A stretch of DNA of 64,000 bases. Origin: Rhypophila decipiens. Taxonomy: Eukaryota; Ascomycota; Sordariomycetes; Sordariales; Naviculisporaceae. The notes beneath the pieces were generated by a model. That model saw only the letters and a list, made by a program, of their open reading frames with translations, did no database searches and was not told the DNA's origin. The DNA lies in assembly GCA_033297075.1 (NCBI GenBank), contig MU858067.1, forward strand, positions 1 to 64,000, given 5' to 3'. Position numbers and translations under genes: made by a program. Of this stretch, positions 35,901 through 46,209 are shown one piece after another. How positions within the stretch are numbered: the stretch's first letter is position 1; each line of letters begins with the position of its first letter.

Positions 35901-37960
35901 TTCGCGAGCAAGGAACGGCCGAAAAGGAGTTGAAGAGGATTGAGCATCTCATGATGGGCTTGTTTGGATATGCACAAAAGCGGAGAGAGGAGTACTACCT
36001 CCTGAAACTCATTGCTAGGGCTATCCGGGAAGAAGTTGACACCTGCAACACGCTCCAAGACTACCTCCGTGGCAACTTTTTCTGGACAAAGCTGCTCCTC
36101 AACTACACCAGGGCCCCGAGTCATAGGAAATATCTCCGAGAGCTATTGGGCCCTCTCATCAGGGACAACATCATCGAAGACCCTGCGTTGGACTTGGAGA
36201 GCGATCCGATGCAGATCTACCGGTCCGCAATTAACAATGAAGAGCTAAGGACCGGTCGACCGAGCAGTAGGCCGCTGGACATCCCAAGAGAGATGGCCAT
36301 CAAGGACCCAGAGACGAGAGATCTCTTCATCGACCACCTCCGCGATCTCAGGGAAATCTGCGACCAGTTCCTCCTCGCCCTGGAAGACCTGCTCCCACGT
36401 ATGCCCTACGGCCTGCGTTTCGTGTGCCGACAGACATTTGAGGCACTTTGCGGGCAATTCCGACGTGAGCACCAGACACAGCTTCTCCAATTGGTCGGCA
36501 ACTGGCTCTGGAAGACCTATCTACAACCTGCGCTCACATCGCCTGAAAATGTCGGCGTGATTGAGAAGCAGCTGGGCCCTCTCCAGAAGCGCAATCTCAT
36601 CGAGGTTGCCAAGGTCCTGGGCCAGATTGCCTCGGGGAGACAGTTTGGAGGGGACAACATTTATCTCCAACCTTTGAACGCCTTTATTGCCGAGTCGATC
36701 GAGAGGTTCATGCACATCATGGGCGACCTCATCGAGGTGCCCGATGCAGAACGGACTTTTGACATTGACGAGTACAACGACCTCTACGCCAAGAACAAGC
36801 CGACCCTGTACATCAAGCTCACAGACGTCTTTGCCATCCACAACCTCATCGCCGCCGAGCTCCCTTCCTTGTGTCCCAATCGGGATGACTTGCTCAGGGA
36901 GATCATACAAGACCTCGGCAGCGCCAAGCACAACGAGACCGAGATGATGAGCCCTGGGTCCTCAGATATCCAGATGTTCCTCACTCCCAAGCTGCACGAC
37001 GTCGAGGATCCGGAAGCTGAAGTTAAAGCCTTGTTCATGGAGACGAAACGGTGCATTCTATACATCATCCGCGTACAGACAGGCGCCAACCTGCTGGAAA
37101 TCCTGGTTAAACCAATCTCCCAAGAAGACGAGAACAAGTGGGCAATGCTCCTGCGCGAGGACTTTGCCAACGGCTCCAACACGCGGGGCGCCTACTCGGA
37201 TGCGAACATGGTTGATGTTACGAGAATGTCGTACTACGAACTCAAGAGGATGGCGTTGGAGAACGTGCTCAGGCTAGAGCACATGGGTCGCATATCCAAG
37301 CACAATTACTACCAGGATGTGCTCAACGCCATTGCATTGGACATTCGCACCAAGAGCCGGAGGAGGGTACAGAGACAGCGCGAGCTGGAGGGTGTCCGTC
37401 TCACGCTGAGCAATCTCCACGAAAAGGCCAAGTACCTCGAGCAGCAGCGTAAGAGCTACGACGACTACATTGAGCAGGCCATGGCCACTTTACAGAACAA
37501 GAAAGGGTAAGTTTTATTGTCCCCTCTCATCTCACAGATGTGATCAGACTGCTAACATTTTGTGTGTAGAAAAAAACGGTTCCTCCTCCCCTTCACAAAA
37601 CAATACAACCACCAGCGCGAACTCGAACGCTCCGGCCGCGTCCCCAAATTCGGCTCATACAAGTACTCTGCGCGGGCCCTCTCCGACAAAGGGGTCCTCG
37701 TCTCATGGGCGGGCATTGCAGAGCGCGACTGGGGGCAAATCAACCTCACCATCTCGTGCGACGAGGTCGGCGTGTTTTCGCTCGAGGGAAGTAGGGGCCA
37801 TATCCAGATTCCCGGGGCTAGTGCCCTGGTGCCGATAGAGGACCTGCTCCAGGCGCAGTTTGAGGCGCACCAGTTTATGACGCTCTTTGAGGGGAATCTG
37901 AGGCTGAATGTGAATTTGCTGCTGCATTTGGTTTATAAGAAGTTTTATCGGACTCAATAG
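32918..37960 (+). CDS. RNG2: IQGAP-family protein (Rng2/SepG type)
   Basis: Two exons, 32,918-37,506 and 37,570-37,960, joined over a 63-nt intron (GTAAGT, GCTAAC branch, GTAG acceptor), give 1,659 residues. IQGAP proteins such as Rng2 of fission yeast and SepG of Aspergillus organise the contractile actin ring at septation. The order here is a disordered Ser/Pro N-terminus (1-250); a calponin-homology actin-binding domain (about 256-375, from RKFLQAYEYLCHIGEAKEW to IHALSWLLYRKG); about a dozen IQ-like calmodulin/light-chain repeats (about 450-855, LQAxxRGxxLR pattern); a RasGAP-related domain (about 1,000-1,260, YYLLKLIARAIREEVDTC); and a RasGAP_C domain running over the intron to the end (FLLPFTKQYNHQRELER, LVYKKFYRTQ). 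An in-frame extension upstream lacks an ATG. The family usually lacks true GAP activity. Confidence 0.94.
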
Positions 37961-39276
37961 TCTGATTGTTGACAGATGGGTTGGAAAAGGGGGAGAATGA
38001 AGAGGGGCGAAATAATTTGGGTCTAATTTTGATGTGTTGTGTGTTGTGGCTTCTTGATCATAATTACCCCCCCCCCCGTTCTTTCCGATTCTTTTTTATT
38101 TTATTTACAGTTTTCTGTTTGACGACCAGACGTTTTTGGGTATTTGCCCCATCGCACGCATGGGAGGACTGAGGCTGTATTGTTTCTACCCATGGGCATG
38201 ACGAGAGATGAACAAAGCTGGATGCATGGATGGAACGAAACGTATGAAAGCAAAATGATTGGGATTGGCGTGCGAGCGAGGAAGCAGGCGGGCGGACAGC
38301 ATTCATGTGATTTACTCTTGATTATTATTATTATTATTGTTGTTGGTTGGATGGATGGATGGATGGAGTGTCTAGATGTTTTGTCTGCTATCAGCATCAG
38401 ATTTGGTGTTTATATGGTTAGACAGGGCAAGCAGTATCAACACTGGCATTCCTTGCATGTATGGACTTTTGAACCGAGAAAAAGAATCGTGGTGATAGAT
38501 GGCATAGTCGTTGGGAAAGTAGATATGCGGTAGTGATACTGATACTGATACTCAAATTTGAATTATACCCCCTCTCTTTAAAATCTTCCTCTTACCTCCG
38601 GTGAATAACCACCAACTCGTGCTCTGCTCTCCGATCCTGTCACATGTAAGACTACTAGGATTGAGTCAGAGGCATACGTGTGTGTCTTTAAAGTCGGCAC
38701 GGCCACAGGTAAGGAAGCACCCACCGACAGCGGCCGCTCTGAGCGGCGTAGTCGGAAAGGGGAACCAATTAGGTTGTCGAATCATATCAGATCATCAGAT
38801 TAAGCACAAGGACATACGTAGTCCAATACACGTTGTGATTCCTGTGGAATCATATCAGATCATCAGATAAGCCCAAGGATCAAATGCGGTGCATATAGTC
38901 GTGCCTCGTCATACCATCAAGCGGGCTAATTCCAAAGTGCGACGGTTGGCAATACCCCTGGCTACGGTATGTCAGGTTTGCTGCTGCCCTCGGCCTCGCT
39001 GTTGACCATGAATCCGAACATTGTAATCCAACCCGCAGGAAGAAGTGTGAAAAGCTCTTCCTGGCGGGGGAATCACGTTGATGCCGGATCGTCTATAAGT
39101 ACTTACATGTAGTCCTAACCATACCTGATGGATCCTCTCATTCACCACATACTCACACGAGGAAGAGAGCTCAACATTCACATCAAAAAAGATCCAATCA
39201 TCCTCAATCTGAACCTGATTTAATTCAGCAAGCAAGCAAGCAAGCCGCCCTTGCCCCCCAAACAAACAAGAACAAC
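37961..39276. other. Intergenic region with simple repeats and a 22-bp direct repeat
   Basis: No gene is supported in 1.3 kb. It holds an ATT run and a GGAT run (38,321-38,367) and two identical 22-bp copies of GAATCATATCAGATCATC plus AGAT starting at 38,779 and 38,847. The final part, including a CAAG repeat near 39,232, is probably the leader of the O-methyltransferase gene. Confidence 0.55.
38779..38868. repeat. Direct repeat, 22 bp identical, 68 bp apart
   Basis: GAATCATATCAGATCATCAG followed by AT occurs at 38,779 and again at 38,847, each followed by a similar AAG-rich stretch (TTAAGCACAAGGA and AAGCCCAAGGA). The spacing suggests a small tandem duplication that has since diverged, or remnants of an insertion. 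Confidence 0.6.
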
Positions 39277-40092
39277 ATGGACTCCATCAGCACCGGCCCT
39301 ATTGCCAACCTCCTCGAGAAACTCCACCACGAGGCCGAGGCAGCCGATAAGCCGCTCATGGAGCGTTATCTCGCCGAGTTGGCGCCAGTGGTGGGAGATG
39401 CGGAAACCGACATGGTCGAGACAGATTTCTTCTACCAGGCCGCCATCGACAAGATGATCCAGTCCGAGACCAAAGACCTGGGCGCCGCCTACAGCGAGCT
39501 AGCCGGCAACTTCCTGTCCGTGTCTCCGCAGTTCGGCCGCTTCCTCTACGCATGCGCGCGTGCGTCCCGAGCACGCCGCATCGTCGAGTTTGGCTCCTCG
39601 ATGGGCGTCTCGACCATCTACCTGGCGGCGGCACTGCGGGACAACAACAACAACAACAACAACAACAGCAGCAGCAGCAGCACTGGCGGCGGCGTGATCG
39701 GCACCGAGCTCGAGCTGTCCAAGGCCGAGCGAGCCATGTCCAACCTTTCCGCGGCCGGGCTAGCCGACTTGGTCGAGATCCGCGTCGGGGACGCCCGTGA
39801 GACACTTCTTCTTGGTGCTGGGGAGGACGGAGAAATCGACATGGTGCTGCTCGACGGCGCCTTTACGCTCTATCTGGACGTGCTCAAGGTGCTCGAGCCG
39901 CGCCTGCGGCCGGGCGCACTTATCATTGGCGAGAACTGCTTCCGACAAGCCGGCGGCTACGTCGACTACGTCAGCGACCCGGCTAACGGCTACCTCTCCG
40001 TGCCGCTGCCGTTCGACGCCCACACCCATCGTGGTAATCTTCTCTCGGTTAGGACTGGGACTGGAGGACGAAGCGGTGCGGTGCGCCAGTGA
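39277..40092 (+). CDS. Class I SAM-dependent O-methyltransferase
   Basis: Intronless, 271 residues. The fold is that of catechol/caffeoyl-CoA-type O-methyltransferases, which move a methyl group from S-adenosylmethionine to a hydroxyl, often with a divalent metal. The SAM site is RIVEFGSSMGVSTIYLAAAL (about residues 103-122), the acidic end of the second strand is GTELELSKAERA, and IDMVLLDGAF carries the expected metal-ligand aspartate. The family-typical LIIGENCFRQAGGYVDYV stretch follows. A run of eight Asn and five Ser (residues 123-135), coded by AAC and AGC repeats, sits between the first and second strands of the Rossmann core, where relatives have a short loop. The N-terminal 90 residues are helical, as is normal for the family. 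The substrate is unknown; no neighbouring secondary-metabolism gene points to one. Confidence 0.85.
   Translation: MDSISTGPIANLLEKLHHEAEAADKPLMERYLAELAPVVGDAETDMVETDFFYQAAIDKMIQSETKDLGAAYSELAGNFLSVSPQFGRFLYACARASRARRIVEFGSSMGVSTIYLAAALRDNNNNNNNNSSSSSTGGGVIGTELELSKAERAMSNLSAAGLADLVEIRVGDARETLLLGAGEDGEIDMVLLDGAFTLYLDVLKVLEPRLRPGALIIGENCFRQAGGYVDYVSDPANGYLSVPLPFDAHTHRGNLLSVRTGTGGRSGAVRQ
39641..39681 (+). repeat. AAC/AGC trinucleotide repeat inside the O-methyltransferase gene
   Basis: Eight AAC codons run directly into five AGC codons and code for the Asn-Ser tract. The repeat type is prone to length change, so alleles with different tract length are likely. Confidence 0.9.
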
Positions 40093-40943
40093 GAGAAGAA
40101 GCGGGAATGAGTTGAGCAGCTTGTCGTGCGTGCATCTCCCTATGCTGCCCGTCCCTGCTCGATAAAGTTTTCATGACTCTAGTCGTCAGAGGACGTAATG
40201 GGATGAAGATGATGATGGGCGGCAGCTGAGAACCATCCAGCTACGTACATACGTACGTACATAGCTGGCGGAAAGGTTCAAAGGAAGACATGGAAAATTC
40301 CTCCCCCCTCTGTTATTTGTAAAATCACTTAGTCAATAAAAAAAACTTTGTCGTGATATGCATCTGTCCGTCAGAAAGCGCAACTAAATACGGGCGGGCG
40401 GGCACTACTATACCTACCTACCTGTAAGTAAGGAGTTAAAAAAGAAGAAGAAGAAAAAAAAAAAAAGTTGTATGACTTTGACACCATGTGGTGTCGAACT
40501 CAAGTCCCGCGAGTTGGAGGAGACAAATCCGGACGCGGTCCAAAGCAAGCCTAATTAACAGCACCGGGAAGTGAGACGGATACCAATTGCGCCAAGTGAG
40601 CTTGGTGCTGGTGTTGAAATTGGATGCCTTTGGATGGTCTTTTAAGCCTGCGGTGCTGTCGTCCCAACTTGAGGACTCGGTCTTGCTCAGGTGCTTCGGG
40701 TACCGAGACACACTGTTTCTGCGACCTGCTACTAGAATCCAGCTGCTACCCTATGGAGCACGTTGTCGTGGAAAGATGATGATAGTTTGGGAATGAAGTG
40801 TGAAACAAAGAACTTTTTACAAGGTCCAAGAGAAATAACGTCGAGGGGTCAACCTATTTATCTACGCATTTGCAAACTAGACACTTTCATACCCAAGGCA
40901 CGTACAGTACATACCAGGTAGGTATCTTCCCATGTATAATGTA
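40093..40943. other. Intergenic region with a tRNA-like relic
   Basis: Apart from ACGTAC and TACC microsatellites (about 40,242-40,263 and 40,410-40,423), an A-rich run (40,438-40,466) and the tRNA-like sequence listed next, nothing is seen. Confidence 0.5.
40518..40601 (-). pseudogene. tRNA-Asn(GTT)-like relic
   Basis: Read on the minus strand, the sequence has a perfect A-box (TGGCGCAATTGG, 40,594-40,583) and, further on, an anticodon-loop-like CTGTTAATTAGG. Both are typical of tRNA-Asn(GTT), and a weak acceptor 3' half is visible. The D-stem partner, the anticodon-stem partner and the TΨC arm do not pair properly, and an extra segment lies between D-arm and anticodon arm. It therefore looks like a decayed tRNA or a tRNA-derived element. 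A T-run (Pol III terminator-like) lies further downstream on the same strand at 40,465-40,438. Confidence 0.3.
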
Positions 40944-43558
40944 TTAGATCCCCCTCCCCGCCCTTTCGACACAAACCCCAATGATATCAACCCACCTCAA
41001 GGCATTAGCCCAGTCACTGGCATCAATACTCTCCACCAAGCCAGGAAAAACAGCTCCAGCATAACCAGTCCATAGCCCGGGGGCAAAGACAACATGCTTG
41101 AACCATGGTCGTCCGTCTAAGCCCTCGCTGTACAAGAAACTCCGCTCGAGAAGCTTGTACTTGGTATTCACGCTGCGGATGGCAAATATGAGCCGGATGA
41201 TTTTGGGGAATTTCCACCAGGGGAGTTCGTCAATGTGGTTTATCGCCTCGGCTAGGGCTTTTGCCTGGGTGTCGAGGGATTTTGCCTTTTTGGAGAGGTG
41301 GCTGATTTTGTGGTGCAGGGATCGGAGCGCTTTCTTGAAGGATGCTGCGCTCGGGGTGCCATCGTCGTGGTCATGATTGTGGGTTTGGTTGGTGGAGAGT
41401 TGGGAGGTTAGACGGTGGCTTCCACGGATGCTGGTAATGTCCTCCTCAGATAAGGAGGAAATGTCAAGTTCGTTGGCATGAGGAGAGAGAGCCGAGTCGA
41501 GCTTGTCCTCGACTTGCTCGACGTAGCGATCTAGCGCATCTGTGTAGGCTTTGGCACTGAACGGGATGACGGGGACGTCGACGAGGTGTGCTGTTATCAG
41601 ACCGAGGATCTGGGCAATGGTCTGGTGGCAGACGAATTCCGGGTCGCCAAACTTTTCCATCCAGGCGAAACTGTCGTAGTTGCTGTGGTAGTGGTAGACG
41701 GCGTCTTCTGGGTATGGATTGAAGCCGATATCGATGGAAGGAATGCCGGCAAAGTCCTGGAAGGCGGTAAAGTCGCTTCCACTGCCCATGGTGCTGATCT
41801 TGCCGCCCCAGACGTCTAGGACGCTCTGTCCGGCAGTTGTTTGGTTGGGAGACTTGACCGCGCCGGTGGCAGCGTATATGATTTCGTTGAGCAGCGGCGC
41901 GGCGGATGCCTTGAAGTGTCGTCCGCTGGCGCCCACGTCGATGTTCTGTTTTGTGTCAGTTCTGACAGAAGAGTAAAAAGCCAGAGCTTTCGCTTACAAC
42001 ATATGCCACATTGGCCTTGTCTAGCCAGGGCAGATACTCCTCCACCCACTCGGTCGAACCAATGAGGCCATACTCTTCACCATCCCACGACGCAAACACA
42101 ACCGTTCGAAGGGGCTTCCAGCCCAGTTTGAGGGCCTCGCCAAATGACCGTATCACCTCGTTGATGACTGCTGAGCCGCTGTTTGGATCACCAGCTCCAC
42201 CTGCAATCCAAGCATCACGGTGATTCCCGACGACTAGGGTGTCTAATGTTAGCAGAGTGCCGCAGTGCAACGATACAAAAGGGACTTGCTTACTGATAAC
42301 CTCATCTGGAATCGTGCCATTGATGACACCAATGACATTCCAAAGAGGAGTGGTGGTATACTCTTGCTCATTGTAAAGGTTGACAACCACATCGTCAGGG
42401 GTGGGCCCAATGTTGTACTCGATGCCCTTGTACTTTAGGCCAGTGTTGCGCGTCCAGTACTGGTTGAAATCTTTTGCTTTGGGTCCATGTCCATTTAGGG
42501 CTTTGAGGATGGGCAAGGCATCAAGGTAAGATATGGGAATCGAAGGAATGCTGGGAATAGCCGCATCCACAGGGGCACGAGGAACGCCCGGCTTTGAGGG
42601 ATATCCAGGCGTGGTCCTATAAGTTTGTCAGCTATCATCTACTACTACTATACGAAGAGAAGTACGTCTGGATGGCTTACGGGTCGCCTGGAGCAAAGCT
42701 GAGAAACTGGACACTTCCACGCTGGACACTGCTGGCTTGTCTGGCTGGGCCATCTGGGTACGGCTTCACTCCTTTCTCCTCGGTGAGTTCACCATCATCG
42801 CCTGGGTCGGTGTAGATGATGACCCCAAGCATGCCGAGCTCCTGCGCCCGTTTCACCTTGAGTCCTCGAAAGATGCCTCCGTAGCGTGCAATGGCCATCT
42901 TGCCCCCAAGGCTGATATTGGCTTTTCGGAGGTCTTCAAAATCCTGAAAGGTGCCGTAGTTGACATATACAAGCGGCCCAGTGACATTTCCAGAAGCAGA
43001 GTATCCGTGAAAGGTCGGAATGCTTTCTTTCAGCCCACTGGTCGGATCTTTGTCGAGCACATCCTCTACAAGCGATGCCTCAAACGCCACCTTCCAGGAT
43101 GATGATGCCTCATCCTCTCCTTTCTTCTCGAGGAGGGCCAATCGATGGTCTTTGGGGTAGTTGATGTAGACATCGTAAGCTACAATGTCCGACTTGACGC
43201 CAAACTCCTCCCACTTGTCTCTTGTCCAGGCTGCCTGCGAGTAGTTTTTGCCAGCAAGGTGTGCCCCCGACGTGTAATATTTGCTCCATTCCCGTGCTTT
43301 CTCCCTGCTGGGCGTGTCCAAGATAATCTGGCGAAGCTCATCATAGCTGACCTTACTCCGACCGTGGCCAGACCATGATATGTGGTCGGGGATGTGTATT
43401 GGTTCCGCAAAAAGAAGGACTAGATAAGCCGCGAAGAAGTATATCAGAGTGGAAGAGATGGCTATGGTACAGAAGCGTCGAAAGACATTGTGAGGGTATC
43501 GTTGTCGGTGAGGCGCTACCCTCACGGTAGTGATCAAGGGGGTGTACTCAGTAGGCAT
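40944..43558 (-). CDS. M28-family membrane peptidase, glutamate carboxypeptidase II / transferrin-receptor type
   Basis: Four exons, 43,558-42,681, 42,616-42,294, 42,242-41,998 and 41,945-40,944 (introns of 64, 51 and 52 nt), give 815 residues. It is a type II membrane protein with a short cytosolic tail and one membrane segment at about residues 30-51. A protease-associated domain follows (about 180-340, with ISLGGKMAIARYGGIFRG). The catalytic M28 domain keeps all metal ligands of the human enzyme: His408 (GNHRDAW), Asp419 (AGDPNSG), Glu457 with catalytic base Glu456 (SWDGEEYG), Asp485 (VNIDVG) and His569 (YHYHSNYDSF). The C-terminal third is the dimerisation domain. It should be an active zinc exopeptidase facing the lumen or outside of the cell; yeast relatives (Tre1/Tre2) instead act in transporter sorting. 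The substrate cannot be told. Confidence 0.93.
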
Positions 43559-46209
43559 GTTTACCTAACAGAGGGATGGGAGCTGGTGTATGGTCCTCTG
43601 TCCGACCGGGCACAAGTCAGCATGCTTTGGACTTGGACCGAATCTGATGTTGGGGGTTGGGCCGTTGGGTGCCAGACCACACCCTCTCTGCCTTTGTTGT
43701 GAGACAACGGCAATATGTGAGCTGGGTTGAGTTGCCGCATGACGTGTAGTTGTGCTTCAACGCGAATTAAACTCACATGTATACGGATATAGAGTTATGG
43801 GCCGTCAAACACGTGTACCGGTCGAATCGACATCACACGAGGCGCGAACGATGCATGCTAACCGGCCGGTTGCGGATGCTGTTTTGTGAACACTTGCGAG
43901 GAGTATAATGATGAGATGTGTGAATCTGAAGTTGGGTTAATGAACAACGGTCGCCGTCGGCTCAGATCATTAATGGTTGAGGTTACTCACTTGCCTGTTT
44001 CGGCTTACCGTCGAAAAGGCGTGATGTGATGTCAGGTGGGATGATGATTAAAGCTGTTTCACACTGTTACTCTATGTACCGATTATGCCCCACTGTTAGC
44101 GAGTGCTGTGATTTGGCGGGTTCTGCCCACTAGTGGCGCTAATTCCTTAACAATTCTCCTGCGGTGGTACTTTTCGAAGCACCGCTTATCATCAAGGAGC
44201 ACCTCTCAGCACTTGATAACACTTGCGAGAGCGATCAAGAGACAAGTCAAGCTATCGTTTACAAATTCTCATCATTCAGCATGGAAAAAGCTTCTGTCTC
44301 ACTTCTAGGAGTAAATTCCAGCATCAATCATGAACTAGGGACAAAAAGGTTGCATGCCGGTGCAGCACCCGCAATCAGAGCACACCATCTCACAGTTTTT
44401 GGTGCAAGCTGCATCCACCACCTTTCTGCAATGAACTCCCTTGCCGGGCAATTTTCATATATCCTCCATCCATCCTGAGCCCCCATGACACCTGAAATAA
44501 CTGCATGAGACACTCAATGCGTGTATGTGCGCATTTTCTCGTGAAAATCGATTCGATTTGTTGCCTAGTTCTTGCTGGAAAGCGGCCATCGAATTTACGA
44601 TCGTAACGACACCCCCGCGTATCCCCGGCAAGGCCCGGCTCCCGTACGGCATAACGTAAACGAGTCGCCCATCCCCGGGCCACTTGTTGCACTGCCATGC
44701 CCAGCCCGCAACCAACAAATGATAAAGTCAGCCTTTGATAAAGATTCGTGAAAGGCGTCCAATCACCGCGTTGATGTCCCAGTCATCGGGTTGAAAAACG
44801 TTGACAGTTGTGGCGCCTTGTGAAAACATCTTGGATGAGTTTCGACATTGTCTGTCTGACAAATCACAGTGGGGTGGTGGGGTAGATCGGTGCCGCGACG
44901 GCGTGGCGAATGGCGGCTCGTCAAATTTTTGGCGGGGCCGATCCCGGACTTGCGGGGCATGCAACCTTGGTCCAGAATTCAGAACCTCACAGAAAAGAAC
45001 TCACGCGGCCGATGCTCAGTTTCACCAACCGTTCACACCGTTGAAGAGTCATAAACAACAGATGGCAGGCGTCCAATAATGGCACTCTGTGACCGTCTTG
45101 CAGCAATGCAAGACACCCGCAGCACTAGCGGCTCCCACGGGGTCTCCAGAAAAGGAATGCCTTTAACGAACCCTTGACGTTTTGCCTGGCATATCCCCAA
45201 CCTCGTGTATCGTCTCTTTTACGCAGCACCATCGTCTATATCGTCAATTTTAACCAGTCTCTTTCGAACGAGAGCGATCCAGCCGACAGCTGGGATCCCA
45301 CATCCGATGCCTGCAATCCAGTTCGGCGGGGTACCATGCAAAGTCCGAGCCCCATCCGGAGACAAGCAAACTCACGGGCCGCGGGTAACTCGAGGAAGTT
45401 GAGGTAAAGGAATTAGTGTTCCGTACCGTCTTGTTAACGGTATCGTGGCTGGGTGGGCCCTACAGTTCTCCCTCGCCCCTTCTTGTAAGTTGTCGCCGTC
45501 GGCAGCCCGAGGCCTTACGAAGTCGGTCCTAACCAGTGTTGGATCCGGGCTCCATCATTGATTGTTAGGAACCAGCCTTGCGGCAATGCATGTGAGGTCT
45601 TCCCGGTGACTGGGGCTGATCAACGAGTTAGAGTTGGGTTCCTTTCATGTCAGAGTTTTTTTCAACCTTGTCATATTAGTTCAAGGTTGCCTCTTCTTTC
45701 CACTTCTTTTCCCGGGGCTCGTTTTCTCCCTTTCATCTACTTTATAAAAATTATTATTTCTCTCCTGTTTGGATTAGACAAGTCGTTGGTGATCCCCAAC
45801 CTTTGTTCCCCAATTGTCATCCACTTTGCCAAAATATCGCCACGACCACAGCAGTTCATTTCCACTTGCTGTAACGAGGCGCATCGTCACTCTTGAATCC
45901 CTTCACATTCACACTTGAGCCACTACAAGCTGCCTACATAACGCGGGGTCTGCAAATCTCGGGTTACCCTTGTTCGAGTCGTTGCTCCTCCCACTACGTA
46001 ATGCTCAGATTCTCTTGTCCGAACCTTCCATAGTAGTGACAAAAACAAGAGCCGAGTTTTCTTCAAGCATCCTCTTCCGTGCAGACCGAGAGTGACTGCC
46101 CTCAAGTTGTTCAAGTAAACTCTGAGCCTCGACCCCGTATCTAACACGCCGCCGACTGACGAGGCGTGAAACTCGAGCCCCTATTCCACCAAACAAATCT
46201 GGACGAGAC
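43559..46209. promoter_or_regulatory. Divergent intergenic region (peptidase / MFS transporter)
   Basis: No gene is supported in 2.65 kb. The ends should carry the two promoters; CT-rich leader-like sequence lies at about 45,690-46,000. Short frames show no domain or consistent coding bias. Confidence 0.5.

Noticed and set aside
39356..39805. Minus-strand frame with a polycysteine run
   Set aside because: The run is the reverse complement of the AGC/AAC repeat in the O-methyltransferase gene, a clear shadow.
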